Positions 41,874-62,183 of a stretch of 64,000 bases of DNA are shown here, piece after piece. Below the pieces are notes generated by a model, which did no database searches, was not told where the DNA came from, and saw only the letters and a program-made list of their open reading frames with translations. A program made the translations under genes and the position numbers. Where the stretch lies: positions 6,115,153 to 6,179,152 of the forward strand of contig OY987305.1 of assembly GCA_963920635.1 (NCBI GenBank), read 5' to 3'. Each line of letters begins with the position of its first letter. Position 1 is the stretch's first letter. The DNA is from Pseudeuparius sepicola (lineage: Eukaryota > Arthropoda > Insecta > Coleoptera > Anthribidae).

Positions 41874-42813
41874 TTACGGGGTTACCGGAACGACTTTGGT
41901 TTCACCTTTCTCGGTGAGCAGCTGCAAAAGGCTGCCGGTTTGGGGACGCTCGTTCCCGGCAGTCCACTTCAGGAACAAACTGCAAAAATCAAACATTAAC
42001 AAACAAAAAACCTTCGATTCAATATCTTACTCGGCCACGAATTCTAGCGGAGTCCAAGTGGAAGTGTCGGCGCTCGGCATCCATTTTCTATTCATCGGGG
42101 TGTCCAAAGTTACCGGCAAAATGGTAGCAATCAAAGCGCGGGCTGGCATTCCGCTTTGCGGTCCGACCAAAGACAAAGTCAATTGGTGAATGGCAGCTTT
42201 GGCCAATCCGTAACCGATCATGGTCGGGGTTCCATGAAGTGCGGGGCGAGCCCCGGTGAGCTGAAGAACAGCTCCTTCCTTCAAGTAATTAGCAGCAATG
42301 GATACAGCGATCAGAGAGCTCTGGACGCTCTGCTGCCACATCATATCGGTGATCTTAACCAACCCTGTGGAAAGAAAATTGTGGTAACAGAAATTTTGGG
42401 TTTGTTTTTAAACGTTTACCATCCTTGGCATTTCCACCAGCCCATCCACCGGCAACGCAGAACATTCCATCAAGTTTGGCACCATCAAGAGCTTCATCAA
42501 CGGAAGCCATGATAGATTGTTCCTGAAGCAAAGACAATATTATATTCCATATTGCACACATTTACCAACTAGAAAGTGCCTTACCTGTTGAACAAGAGGT
42601 TGCTCCTTGTTTACGACAATGCTGCAATGAGCATCAGGGTTTTCAGCAAGATCAATCACGCCAACCCACTGAAAAACACAAAACGACGATTGTAAAAACT
42701 TACAAGAAGTCTCTTACAGTACTTACGAATTGGTTGGCTTTAAAATGAGACACACATTTGGCACCAAGAGCGCCTTTCCCGCCGTAGATGAAAACACGAC
42801 CGATGAACACCAT
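41874..42813 (-). CDS. Qdpr: Quinoid dihydropteridine reductase
   Basis: Five exons join in phase on the minus strand: 42813-42727, 42668-42585, 42522-42420, 42364-42031 and 41979-41874, giving 237 residues, close to the usual ~235-245. The product is a short-chain dehydrogenase/reductase. The N-terminal dinucleotide-binding loop is GRVFIYGGKGALGAKC (about 5-20). VAGGWAGGNAKDG follows about residue 80. The catalytic Y-x-x-x-K appears in GYGLAKAAIHQL (about 145). ALIATILPVTLDTPMNRKWM and TAGNERPQTGSLLQLLT close the protein. The enzyme uses NADH to regenerate tetrahydrobiopterin in the cytosol, supporting aromatic amino-acid hydroxylases and hence dopamine, serotonin and cuticle-tanning precursors. 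All four introns are short (52-60 nt). Confidence 0.96.
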
Positions 42814-43735
42814 TTTTCACTTCTAGTCGAACACTAACGAATTGCGGGTGCTCGGACACGCCTTTATCTAATTATTGCGACAGTAATTATAAAAATACTG
42901 GAGGTTCGCGACAATAAAATACAATCGGTGAACCGCAACGCAGAGATTGATCTCCTTTCAAAAACAGCCTTCACCTTGTGCTCGTTTTGACTTTTGACAG
43001 AGTCGACGTCAAAAGTTGGAGCAGGGGCCAATCAGAGAGAGGCATGTGGGGTGCGTCCGGAAATCAAATAGAGGAGAAAGATAATTTAGGTGCGTTCACC
43101 GTTAGTGATCAAATCCGAGCGAATTTTCGTAATGTAGAAAGTCGACAATATTCATGAAATTTTGCAGAGAAACGCTTGGCAAGTCGCCGATTATGAAACT
43201 CACTGTGAATTTGGGGGTCGTAAGCAGTTTTCGAGAAAAAAAATTTAATCTCCAATAATGGCGCGTCATTTTTTGTATTTTGTTGGGAAAAGTTCTCTAG
43301 TCAAAGACTTCGAAAGAAGGAGTCGAAAAGAAGATACTCTTGTCAACCGAAAACCCTGATAGCAAGACAAACTAGAACAAGAACTGATAATCAAAAGCAG
43401 GTCCAACCTGGTCTTCGAGGTAATATCTTTCGGAGTTAGTAATTTTTGGTATAGAGTTCCAGATATGTGAACAATGGAGAATATGCTAGATTCTTCTATA
43501 AAACGGACCTCTTAAAGCTGAACTGCTATTTCTATAATATGTTAAAAATGTCCGGAACCAGATCATATAAATATGCTCTGCCGGAACAGGCTGCCGCCAT
43601 GTTGTGCTGGCAGTAGAGCGGAGGCCAGTAAGAAAGCTGCGTTTTGTGGCGGGTTATTTGAAATGAAGTGAAACAGAAGATGACTAATTAAATCTAAATA
43701 ATAATAATGGAAAAAATGTTTCTTGTCTTGAAGAT
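42814..43735. other. Upstream region of the reductase gene and intergenic DNA
   Basis: The first ~100 bp upstream of the reductase start are the likely promoter/5' UTR, without a clear TATA box. The remainder shows no gene or delimited element. Confidence 0.45.
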
Positions 43736-43736
43736 G

Positions 43737-44710
43737 TGAACGTAGGAGTTCCACAAGGAAGTGTTTTGGGTCCATTACTTTTTGTTATTTATATAAATGA
43801 TCTACCAAAAATTCTTACATGTCAATATCATCTGTTCGCCGACGACGCAGTTTTATACGTAAAAGAGCAAAATTCTAAGGTTTTAATGGATACAATTAAT
43901 TTAGAATTAAACAAAATAAATAAATGGATGAATACTAATAAATTAAAAGTTAATATTTCTAAGACTAAATCAATGATATTTTGAAATTAATAGCTGTAAA
44001 ATTGAAATAGTTGAAATATATAAATATTTAGGAATAATTATAGACAGAAAATTAAAATTTAACGAACATGTAGATTACGTATGTAAAAAAATGGGAACAA
44101 AAATTGGTGTACTTTATAGATTACGTTTATATGTAAGTCAATGGACACTAAAAATCGTTTATAATACTATAATTTTGCCACATCTAAATTTTTGTAGTAC
44201 TATTTTATATTTATTTAAAAAAGTTGACAAAGATCGTTTGCAAATTTTACAAAATAAATCAATGAGAATTATTTTAGGGTGGAATAAGTATAGCAAAATT
44301 TTAGATATGTTAAATAAATTAGAATGGCTTAACATAGAAAATTATTTAGAATATAAAACTTTAATATTTATTCATAAAATTAAATTAAATTTAGTAGCGC
44401 CGTATTTTAGCAACATGTTAACAAAATTTCAAGAAGTACATAATTTTCAAACAAGAGGAAATTCAAATTTTGTTCTGGACCAAAAAAATTCTAAATTTGC
44501 TCAAAATTCGATTTTTTTCAAAGGATTAATTTGTTACAATAATTTAGCCCCATCATTAAAAAATTCTTCATTAAAACAGTTTAAGTTTAATTTAAAGTGT
44601 AATTATTTAAATAAGTAGAATAGGATATTAATACACAGTAGGTTTTATTTATTAATGATGTAGTTGGATAGCAATTTGTTGCTAAATAAATTTGTTTATT
44701 ATTATTATTA
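43737..44710 (+). mobile_element. 5'-truncated LINE with (TTA)n tail
   Basis: The reverse-transcriptase region starts [20 protein letters not shown] and runs through the catalytic FADDAVLYV box and [15 protein letters not shown], then is cut by a frameshift near 43984. It resumes with IYKYLGIIIDRKLKF and VYNTIILPHLNFC to a stop at about 44618. A short 3' UTR ends GCTAAATAAATTTG and TTATTATTATTA. It is more intact than the 20908 relic but shares domain order and tail type, so the two are probably one clade (Jockey/CR1-like). 5' truncation is the usual result of target-primed insertion. Confidence 0.85.
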
Positions 44711-44859
44711 AATGGTGCCAACAGTATCCCTAGAAATCATCACAACGTGGCTGACCAAAAACAGCCTTTAGCGCCCTCTGGCGGTCGGACAAAAATTCTG
44801 TCGTCCAATTTTATTTAGGGGGTCCGTTTTCTATAGTTATTGGTTCTTAATACAGTCAC

Positions 44860-44915
44860 AGAATAGATTCCCCTATTCTGTGGCACAGTGCAATAATTCC
44901 CCTATTCTGTGGCAG
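44860..44915 (+). repeat. Short direct repeat TTCCCCTATTCTGTGGCA, two copies
   Basis: The 18-bp word occurs twice about 28 bp apart, next to a related ACAGAATAG. It lies between the LINE tail and the adjacent foldback. Confidence 0.6.
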
Positions 44916-44938
44916 TACAGACCTATAGGATATTTTTT

Positions 44939-45868
44939 AAAGGGGTGCGTTTTTCGAAAAACCATTAGGTATTTTTTTTTATTTAAAATCTGACACCACA
45001 GCGTTAATCAAGACACACCAAAACCCCCTCATACTAAATTTGAACACAAATAGGTATACAGGGAGTTCCATTCTGCAGGCTGTCAAAGTTGAGCAAAATA
45101 GGAATTTTAAAGACATCTGGCGAGTTAAATGTGCCATAATAGAGTGCCATGGAATTACTTCAAAACAATTGGATGGTCAACAGGACCCCTCAGTGTTGGT
45201 GTGCAAAGATTCAATACAATTTTATGAAACTTTATACGGGTCAAGAATGCTCCGGATTTATTGAAAATATATCAATAAACACAAAAGTAATTTATTTTTT
45301 TACAAAATGCCAACCAACAAATAAAAAACAATTTAAATTATTGGACCTTTCTCAGCAAAGTCACTGTCTAAAGATGATACCTACATTTTCTGTGCATTTC
45401 CTATTGGGGCAGACCAGCATTGAGTAAAGGAATAATATTCCTATTTAAACATGCTCATATTATGGACTGACTGGCAGGCTTCTGTATTTTTTTAGACTTA
45501 GTTCGTTTACGTATAGTGTCTGGGGTGGTTTTAATATATCTACCTTGTCGATTTTTGACCCATATAAAGTTTCAAAAATTCATCAGCATTTTGAGTTGGC
45601 ACAAAGACCTTGTATATATTTTATCGGATCTTTGCACTTCAACACTGTGAGTGGTCCTGTGTTGATCATTCAACTGTTTCAAAGTAATTCCATGGCACAC
45701 TCTAAGATGCCTTTAAAATTCCTATTTTGCTCAACTTTGACACTTTTGTAGAATGAAACTGTCTGGATACTTTTTGTTTAAATTTGGTATGTTCTGATTA
45801 TCGCTGTGGTGTCAAATTTTAAATTAAAAAATGCCTAATATGGTTTATAGAAAAACACATCCCTTTAA
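44939..45868. mobile_element. Foldback element related to the 17971-19168 element
   Basis: Left-arm words (ACAGCGTTAATCA, ACAGGGAGTTCCATTCTGCA, GTTGAGCAAAATAGGAATTT) recur reversed at 45690-45830 and also match the interior of the 1.2-kb foldback at 17971-19168. The outer CAGGGTG termini are missing, so it is an eroded or truncated relative. Confidence 0.7.
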
Positions 45869-46619
45869 AAAATCGCAGTAGGATTTTGAGGAAATGCCAA
45901 ACCAATACTTTGCAAATATGATGACCTTTCAGCCTACTTGGATTTTCAGGGGTGTTAACCTGACAAACCAGACATACTGTATATTTTAATAATAAATTTA
46001 TACATCTTTTATCAAATGGTAAGCTTCAATATCAACATTATGAATAAAACACAGATGGTTATGACATAATATAATTAATTTTGATATAAATATCTATAGT
46101 TTAAACAATATAAATAATATTATGAATCAATTAAAAATATAGGTGTCGAATAGTTAAAAACCTGAGCACAATACACAATATAAAATATTATTTCCTGCTT
46201 TTAGACAATATCACTAAATTTTTTAAATTTTACATATCACAAGTCTTTTAAAATCAATCGATTTAACAATAATTAATAATTATATATAAATCACTAAATA
46301 TCTCTTTATGGTAACTCCAGTTGTCAACTTATACAAAATCAGACTACCCAGCTATGATATGAAATAGATTAGGTATACAATATACTGTAAAAAATATTAT
46401 AAATAAAATATTGCAGAAAATGACTAAAAAGTTTGTAAAAAGGAAAAGAGATCAGATATAAAGATGTACCCTCATTTTCCAAGGCACAATCACTCATTCA
46501 AAATTTTACATTGTAGACTTCAAGTTGCCTTCCCAAGCATCTTGTTCGTTCTTTCTTGTTAACCTCTTCATTTCTAAAAACCATTTTTTTAGTTTGTTTC
46601 TTGGTTTTATTTACCAAAA
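45869..46619. other. Intergenic, R3HCC1L-like 3' flank
   Basis: Very AT-rich, no gene. The 3' UTR of the minus-strand gene must start at 46619; a minus-strand AATAAA lies only ~10 nt past the stop (46606-46611), so a later signal is more likely to be used. Confidence 0.45.
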
Positions 46620-49600
46620 CTAACCTCTGGCAGCCTTTAGATCTTCCCGTTCCTTAGCAGTCTGTTCCTTTGTGACTTTACTTTTTGCCCCCAAATGTGT
46701 CGTAATAAGCCTTCTTGCGGTCTGTAAATTTGTTGGCGGTCTTTTCATGGCCGGTCTCAAATCAGACTTATTCGCTTTTGCTAACGCCAGGTTACTCGCA
46801 GCACACATTGGCCGAACTTTTATAAGTGAACTTGCTATTTCCATGGCTCTTTGTGCTGCAAAAAACACAGTATAACACTCAAATTAAATTAAAATAAAAA
46901 CCTCCCTACCTTGGATTGAAGAGCCTAAAACCAGCAAGGCGTGAGTATCGTCCACCCATTTTACGTACATTGAATCGCTTTTAAGTTCGCTGAAAGCAGC
47001 GATGATATCGTGAGTTTCAAAGGTTGAAGGAAAATCGAATAATTCTACCATATGTTCGAGTTCTTCTAGTTGTTTTGAAGCGTAAGCCGTGTAGTCTTCA
47101 GTCGCTTTTACTATTTTTACATTTGAACCTACCTTTTGGACAATCTAAGAAAATATAAATTTTAGAATAATAATCATTTAGCGCTTATATTATAACAAAT
47201 ATATATACTTCAGTAAAATATTCTTCTTGTAGTTCTCCATCTTCATCAAATAAGTCCTCCCAATTGTTAACGTTATCGTTTTTCCCAATTTTTAAAGTAT
47301 TGTTATCATCATCTACATATTTTATAATAGGTCTTGTTTTTCTATTAATTTTTTCTTTAGTTTTACGCATAATTTCTTTTTCTTGCTCGTGTACATTTTT
47401 CTTGATTTTCTTTGTTTCATCATTCTTTACTGATTCATTTGCAACATTTTTTATGTTGTTTTGTTCTAGTCTACTTTCTAATACAACTGATTTTTCTATA
47501 CATTTGGCACCATTTTGAGAATTATTTACAGAAATATTACATAGATCTAAATTTACTAAAGTATTTTGTAGTGAATTTTGTGCATTCGTCTCATTTTCTA
47601 TTCTAATGTCAGTGCTGGCAAGTGTTGTTTCAGGCATAACTGGCCCTTGCGATTTAATTTCTTTATACTGAAAAAAATTGTTATATCACAACTAAAGAAG
47701 TATTGCAAGTAAACTCTTATTATTAAATTGTCAACTTTCACTTAATCCTACATGGTCGTGTACCTATGTGGTGCGCATTGAAATAATAACTTAAGTTTAT
47801 GTCACACACTTATGTAACTTGTTTATAGATGAAAATTGTTTAAAATAACAAATGAAAAACGACCTACATTCGGGTAAATCGAGTCTCAAGGCCAAGGTTT
47901 TGAAAACTCACTTAAGGTCGGCATTTAGTCACACGTACAAGCGTTTCAATATCAAATTTGTAATTTCAGAACAAGAATTTGAAAGTTTTTTTCTGTATTA
48001 TTTGCCAAGATCTAATTTCAATAATGAAATGTGATCAAGATAAGAAACAGTAGACATCCAGACATTAGAATGCACTACAAAGTTGAAAGTAAATTCAAAC
48101 TTGAAATGTTACCAAATAGAAAATACTTTCAATGTGTGTGACATAAGTGCCATAAACTACATATAGTGATTTTAAATGTTGGATGAATAAACCGTAAAAT
48201 GAACTTCTAATTCTAATTGAAACAATAACTGGGCAGTTTGCAGACCAATTAAAATTGTTTTCAACAGCAAGTAACAGCAATTATGTGGTTAACAGTGGTT
48301 TCTGACCTACCAAATTCTTTATAGATTGGCTGCAGGCAACGGCATTGATCTAAATTTACTTTCACTCTTTCTAATGGAATTTTTAAATTTATTAGACAGG
48401 CTAAAATATCGCAGATTAATATGGACAATTATATAGACAAGAGTATGTTGGGATATAATTAGAATAAACAACCTTGAGAAACTCGCAGCAATTCGAAACA
48501 CTTTTATACCTATGTTTTCTAGCCTAGTCGAGTATCAAAACAAAATACCGAATAATTTTTTAAAAATAATTGACATGGGTTTAAATGTAAATTAATACTT
48601 ACACACTCAATAGCATCATGGGGCAAACTACATTCATACACGAAGCACTCCAACAAATGCTTGATATAGAAGATATGCCCGACTTCGAATTTTGACATAT
48701 CAATGACCACATCATCCAAATGTACACTACACTCGATTTCATTACACTCAACTTTGAACGCACTATAGTCCACCGATGATAATAAATTATACACTTCTTC
48801 CAAAAAGTGCGAAATCAGTAAAAAGTAATCCATAGGAAAAATAGATAGATTTTTATCTAAGTTAAGCTCCTGAAAAAAATATAGCTAGTATATAGTTGTC
48901 TTCACGTATAATGTCTTACATTTTCTTTTGGTTGACTAAAGTCGAAAACTGGATATGTTTCATAATTGGCACTAGTTTTTTTGATATTTTCCCCGGTAAA
49001 ATAATTCGTTGGAGGCTGCCAGAACAACCGATATTCATCTAAAATGTATAAGCAGTAATTTGAGCTGTACAGATCGTATATGTGAATTTTATGCTGGAGA
49101 AAATTTTTAAAATAGATGCATTTTTGAAATTCACGGTTGTGTAGATAATTCAGTACACTATCACTATATTTGTGTAGTTTGCAGGTCACATAAGTAATTG
49201 GGAATTCAAGGTACTTCGTTACGTCTCGTAATGACAATATCGGAATTTTATCATATTCGGGTTCTTTCTTCTTGATTTTTTCTTCTTTTTTTACTTTCGT
49301 TTTATCTTTTTTTTGGGCCTGGGCTTTTTGGGGCAGTTCATCACTTAAAAGTCTCGATTTTCTCTGAGCGGGAGGCACGTATAGTTGCCTTTCGGGTCTT
49401 TTCTTTCTCAATGATTTCGTCGTTTCTGTCACCAATTCCGGCATTTTTATCTCATTTCTTGGCTCTTCTTTTTCATCGGGATTTTGTCTGTAAATAAAAC
49501 AGAAATTAGGATAAATATATCGAAAAAAATACAGAAAAAGTGTGTGTCCGGCGACTTCTAAAAGAGGTAATGTGACTTTAAAAGAATTTGAAATAAATAT

Positions 49601-50173
49601 AGGACTTGTGGTGCTAGATTTCGACATCAAATGACAGGCTTATAAAAAGGGTATACATACAGGCATAGAAGGCATAATACAGGAAACAAAAGAACGAATA
49701 GAACTCTAGTTGGCAGAAAAAAAAAAGACAAATAAAACAAAAGTACAACGACCGAAAAATTGACAGAACTACTCACATAATGTACTTTTTGTGGCATACT
49801 GCGATTGATTTTGAGTGTCCAGATCCAAGGGGCACTACAGCTAAATCGCAGATCTTCGCCTGGTATCTTAAAGCCTTCAAATAGTTAGGACTCAGCACGG
49901 GGAACACGAGAACACTGAAAGCGAGGCAACGAATGAAAGTAAAATCTCGACTTTACATAACAGTGAAGTCACAGGCACTTTCTCCTTTAAATTCCTTTTC
50001 CGCGATACGGTAAATTACTTAATAGGAGGTGAATATACTCACCATTTGTTGTTTGTGTTCGCGAGCAAGTGGAAATCCTCGCTGACGCACCCCACGAACT
50101 CCTTCTCGTAGAAGATTCGGTTAAACCTCACGGAAAGTTTGCTAAGGATCACGTCGATGTCTGGAAAATTCAT
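46620..50173 (-). CDS. R3HCC1L: R3H domain and coiled-coil protein, R3HCC1L-like
   Basis: Seven exons join in phase on the minus strand: 50173-50043, 49914-49777, 49487-48920, 48869-48603, 47667-47209, 47144-46910 and 46855-46620, giving 677 residues. The N-terminal ~90 residues (VLVFPVLSPNYLKALRYQ, IAVCHK) look like a degenerate R3H-type nucleic-acid-binding domain. RPERQLYVPPAQRK (120-133) is the short basic motif typical of the family, followed by a Lys/Glu-rich stretch. WEDLFDEDGELQEEYFTE (504-521) and an RRM-like segment with HMVELFDFPSTFETHDI and VKWVDDTHALLVLG (about 535-610) follow. RRLITTHLGAKSKVTKEQTA and a charged helix form the C-terminus. The order matches vertebrate R3HCC1/R3HCC1L. 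RNA binding is likely from the domains, but the cellular role is poorly defined in the family. Confidence 0.85.
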
Positions 50174-51006
50174 AGCACTCAAACTATTTTCGTAAGTAGG
50201 ACATCACGTTGATTTTGCGAGTGGTGAAAACGTGAGGATTTGAGGAATGACAGTGACAGTGACAGCGCGAAACGCGAAAGTCGCAAGCTCGTCCGCTACC
50301 CTGTGAAGTTGGCTACAACAAAACAACGACCAGAGTGAAAGGAGTTCATTGCGCGTGCTCAACCTATATTTTTCCGGGAGCAATTTATACGAGGGTTGTC
50401 CAATAAATCTATGAGCTTTATAATAATAGGACACCGGTGCAGTCGCCATAATTGTAAAGCCGATTTTAACAGTGTGTGAATCATTATTTATTTGCATGCT
50501 ACATGCTAGGCTGACGTCAGTACCGGAATGTAAATTACCTACATGAATTATCGAGTGTACGAAGAAATTGCCAGACTTGCCTTGGAAGTAAAACCCCAGG
50601 GGCACAACCCAAGTAGGAACTTTGCACCTTTACCTACTTATTACGTGAGGGTTAAAAGTAAAAAAGCCCAACTGACCTTTTCCCTTTTCTTCTTAGAACT
50701 TTCGCTATTCTTTTTGACGTGGGTCTTTTTTAACAATTAAGAGAGTAAAATATTGAATTATTAACATCGCTTAACTTAAATGATATGTTTCATTTTATTT
50801 CAACTGCTTTTTGAATATATTTTAGTATCATCTTCAAAGATGCACATTACCTGCGAGTAAAGCGCAATATGCCTAAGCGCATAGCACCGAATTCTGAAAA
50901 TTAATTTCGTATGTTTTCTCGTAAACAATACGTTCTTGTTCACTACAGGTATAAATTATCCCTACAGCATAGATGGAAAATGTGATTTTTGGAAAACCCA
51001 ATTATA
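50174..51006. other. R3HCC1L-like upstream region and intergenic DNA
   Basis: The likely promoter/5' UTR contains a GTGACAGTGACAGTGACAG run (50249-50267) and a CpG-containing patch. ACGAGGGTTGTCCAATAAAT at about 50390 resembles one terminus of a mariner-type element, without a partner that I could place. Confidence 0.4.
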
Positions 51007-52523
51007 CACTGTGTCCCGGATAAGAATGAACAGCATGGGGATATTGCAAACGGTGAGAGATATGGCAATGGTTAAATGGGGAAAAAGTTGCGCAATTTCG
51101 AGGTCAATAAAATGGCACAAACAGATTTCTAATATATTTTTTCGTTTTTGAGTTATTTTGAAAAAAGTAAAATTTTGCGTTTTCGATTTTATTTTTTTCT
51201 GAAGTTGCTATCACAGATCGAGAAAAAAGAAAAGCACTTTCTTATGTCACTTTTTAACGGGCCTTAAGATGGCGTGTTTAGATTTGTTCTACAACGTTTC
51301 GTTTTTGAGAAACCATCTTCAACTTAATTTTTTTTAATACGGACCTGGATTTTTCTTCGCAGATTTTGAAAGCACTTTTCATTGCAAATACCATGATGTA
51401 TGACAAGAAATATTTTTAAAATGTTTTGAGACAATTATACTGAAAATTCCTTTTTTCTATTATTTTTTTGTCTAATGCGGCCCTGTATTTAATAATAAGA
51501 AGTCTAAATATTAATCAGTATTGTCAACAATTTAACTTACAACTTATATTTTAATTGGAGAACTAAAAAACGACGGCACATACGATAATAAAAAATAAAT
51601 AAAAATCCTCCACCTAAAAGGCTTTGAAACAACGAAACCAATCCCTTGACATTTGTCATAACTCCCATTGTATCATTTAGTTAACAATTTATTTCATTAC
51701 AAATGGAGGGTGCTTTTTCATATGACGACAAATTTAACATGTCAGCATGTTATATCTTGTGTCACAGAAATAGTGTAGAGGCCGAACGAATGTATTTTTG
51801 CAATTAATAAATGGCAAAAGTTATTGATTACGTTGGCTTAAAGCTTTCTTCTAGCAATTAGGAAAAGCGAAGAATTTACTCCAAAACACAATGCGACACT
51901 GTTTGCTGTACAACAACAGAGGAAAACACTTGACCAGACGCAGGGCCGTACAATTTAAAAATATTAAGTTTTCGAAGTGAAAATAAACTGTAAGTTAAAT
52001 TGTTGTCAATACTGATTAATATTTAGACTCCTTATTATTAAATACAGGGCCGCATTAGACAAAAATGAATGGAAAAAAGGAATTTTCAGTATAATTGTCT
52101 CTAAACATTTTAAAAATATTTCGTGTCATACATAATGGTATTTGCAATGAAAAGTGCTTTCAAAATCTGCCAAAAAAAAATCCAGGTCCGTATTTAAAAA
52201 AATAAAGTTGAAGATGGTTTCTCAAAAACGAAACGTTGTAGAACAAATCTAAAAACGCCATCTTAAGGCCCGTTAAAAAGTGCCATAAGAAAGTGCTTTT
52301 CTTTTTTCTCTATCTGTGATAGCAACTTCAGAAAAAAATAAAATCGAAAACGCAAAATTTTACTTTTTTCAAAATAACTCAAAAACGAAAAAAGATATTA
52401 GAAATCTGTTTGTGCCATTTTATTGACCTCAAAATTGCGCAACTTTTTCCCCATTTAACCGTTGCCCTATCTCTCACCGTTTGCAATATCCCCATGCTGT
52501 TCATTCTTATCCGGGACACAGTG
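51007..52523. mobile_element. Foldback element, 1517 bp
   Basis: The ends CACTGTGTCCCGGATAAGAA and TTCTTATCCGGGACACAGTG are perfect inverted repeats flanked by TA. The arms stay complementary through GTTGCGCAATTT, CATCTTAAGGCCCGTTAAAA and CCAGGTCCGTATT words to about 51530/52020. The centre (51530-52000) shows no protein. It lies between the R3HCC1L-like gene and the protease. Confidence 0.9.
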
Positions 52524-53400
52524 TATATGTACTATACTTGTTGCGTTTTCCGGAATTTCGCGTTCCATATATCATTTTGCAAGAAATTTTATCTATAGGA
52601 ACCCCATATTTTACTGATTTCCAATAACTATTCTACTGCGAGTACTGCGTACTATTTTCGAACAAAATAAAAGAATCATTACATGTCAATCATGTCATTA
52701 AAAATTCACGAGAGGTCGTCCACTAAACTGCATATAGCCTTTTAAAAATAGGCATTACGCATGATATAGGTACACAATAAAAAAAGTCGCGGCAGGGGAT
52801 ATAAATTGTTACATCCCATTGACAATAAATTACATCAGGAACAACAATTACATCAGGAACAAGATCATAATTTTGCTATTAGTTTTTCCCATTTTGTTGG
52901 CTTTTATATTTTCACCGACCGCGACCTTCCTGGTCATTTGACCATGGGGCAGACCATGGCGCCACGCCGCTTGGGTAAAAAGGAACTGTATATAGTATAT
53001 AGGTACCTACCTATAGTATCAAATTGATTTTTATGTAAATATGTTGCATAATTAATTTATTGTAGATTATAGGTCAAGTCGACCACAATACTACCTAATA
53101 TACTATCATATTTAATTCAAAGTGAAGTTGGTTTGAATCTGGTGAAAGTTGCATTGAATGAATAAAAGTGAGTCAAATGAATACAATAGGACATATATTT
53201 TTTTATTTATGGCCCGTCGTTTTTATGCGATTTTGTAGCACTTTTTCATTCTTAACGTCATATAAATTTATCACGTGACAATAATAATTATGTCGGTCAG
53301 CTTTCCGAGCAGATATAAAGTGCACGGTTTTGCATGGAAAAATATCAAAATGAAATTTGCCGTCTTCTGAAATTCCTAGTTGTTGAGTGACGCCACTGGC
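52524..53400. other. Intergenic, protease upstream region
   Basis: A tandem ATTACATCAGGAACAA pair lies at about 52829-52861. Otherwise AT-rich, without a gene or delimited element. Confidence 0.45.
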
Positions 53401-53406
53401 GCATAC

Positions 53407-53413
53407 TATAAAA
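53407..53413 (+). promoter_or_regulatory. TATA box candidate of the CLIP protease gene
   Basis: TATAAAA lies 177 bp before the start codon. The AATCACTGTT about 35 bp downstream could hold the initiator. TATA boxes are common at inducible insect immune genes. Position only; no transcript evidence. Confidence 0.4.
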
Positions 53414-53583
53414 TGGGGGGGATTCAGCCATCCTGCGAAATACTAATCACTGTTATGGAGATGCTACTGGATTTATCTTACAACAATCCTTCGTTTCGCG
53501 GTGTTCACTACAGAGCGGACACTCGCGTGGTGCATCGGATTTTCGAAACTGTTTGCGAATATTCGGGGTACGGTTGTTGTGAT

Positions 53584-60468
<6,885 letters not shown>

Positions 60469-61226
60469 ACTTTACTCAAATTAAAAACCATATAGGTATT
60501 TAAATTATTTAAAAGTGAAATTACTGTAAGACATTTTTATATTACGTTTAGAATAATTGTTTTATTTGTACGATTTTGAATATGAAATTGACATTTTCCA
60601 CTGGTTTTCTTACGTAACATTCGTGTCGTGATGGGAACAAAAACCGACGTAATTTTCTGGTTTCAAGAAAGAAACAATAATTAATACGCAAAACGAAAAA
60701 GGAATTAGCAATAAAAAACCCATTTACATGAAAATGATGTTTATTAACAGTAGCTATATTATTGACTTTAAGAACTTACGAAAATATACTTTATAATTTA
60801 CTATATTAAGTACAGTAAAAAAATCATACAGTAATAACTCTAAGAAAAAAAACTTTGATACTACATCAACTTAACTACCAAAAACGGTTCAAGAATTCAA
60901 CAGTTCAATAACTTACAGAGAATCAGTCACTTAAGTTTTCAGAAAAAAACAACAGGAGATCAAAAATTATTGTAAAAAGAAAACTATAATTCTTGATCAC
61001 CTGACAGGTTATAATCACAGTGGAATGTTTACATGCATGCGAAAATATTTTCGTTTTGTAAAGCCAAATATTAAAACCATTATTTTCATTCACATCAATT
61101 TATACAAAATAATTAATAATCGAGAATGGCCTCACTGGCGTCTGACAGGGATATTTCGTACATATTGTTATAAATATTAATTTCAATTCAAAATTTCGCG
61201 TAGGGAGATGTCCCTGTAGAGCTATA
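60469..61226. other. Protease 3' flank
   Basis: AT-rich 3' UTR/intergenic DNA without a gene or delimited element. Confidence 0.5.
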
Positions 61227-62183
61227 CAGGGTGAAACTGAATCATGGTACACCCCACTCTTTCCCTTGCTTTTTGAGATACAATTTTGAAATTAGGCATG
61301 TTGATGTTACTTTATAAATGTAACTTTTTGACGTATAAATGCATTTTTATCCGCTTCCGGTTTTACCGGAAGTGACATTCACTTTTGTTTTTTAAATGGG
61401 ACACTTTGTATATTATTTAAGTTTCGGATTCTCCTCGCGATTCACTGAATCCAACGATGCCTCACAAGTGACATTTTGACTGACAGAAAGTAGTTTTTCT
61501 TTAAGTTATTTGGATTTGTAATAATAACCTAAAGGTGGCTATGAAACAAATGAACTTCTGAAAACGGGACATTTTTAAAGAACTTTCAAACCGTCTGTCT
61601 ACAGAAAAGTTGTTTTTTATACACTATGGTATAAATGTGTTGTCAACTACAACAATTTAAAAAACAGTGCTTGCAAAATGCCTTAAAAAATGCCGTTGCT
61701 GCTAAAAACTTATGGTATGCCCCACGATATCCTGAAAGACAATGTCCTGCAAGAAATTATTTCCACCACCTGTAGCCTGTAAACGTAATTTAGAATAGAG
61801 CCAAATGAAGCCAAACTTTTTTTTCGATCTTGTGTAAGTTTGCAGCATTTTGCAGACAGATGGTTTGACAGTTTCTTAAAGTCCAGTTTTTCGAAGTTCA
61901 TTGTTTCATAGCCACCTTTAGTTTATTATTACAAATCCAAATAAATTAAAGAAAAACTACTTTCTTTCAGTCAAAATATCACTTGTGAGGCATCGTTGGT
62001 TTCAGTAAATCGCGAGGAGAATCCGAAACTTAAATAATATACCAAGGGTTCCATTTAAAAAACAAAAGTGAATATCGGTAAAACCGGAAGCGGAAAAAAC
62101 ATACGTCAAAAAGTGACATTTATAAAGTAACACAAAAAAACAGGGGGAAAAAGTGGGGTGTACCATGATTCAGTTCCACCCTG
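61227..62183. mobile_element. Foldback element, 957 bp
   Basis: It begins CAGGGTGAAACTGAATCATG and ends CATGATTCAGTTCCACCCTG, TA-flanked. The whole length is an inverted repeat: TTCGGATTCTCCTCGCGATT at about 61424 recurs reversed at about 62010, and the CTAAAGGTGGCTATGAAACA segment at 61530 recurs reversed near 61900. The turn-around is near 61705. No conserved protein. Confidence 0.88.

Noticed and set aside
42355..42561. Separate small gene starting MCAIWNIILS
   Set aside because: It is reductase exon 3 read through its flanking intron.
47264..47606. Plus-strand hydrophobic frames opposite R3HCC1L-like exon 5
   Set aside because: They are shadows of the Lys/Asn-rich minus-strand exon.
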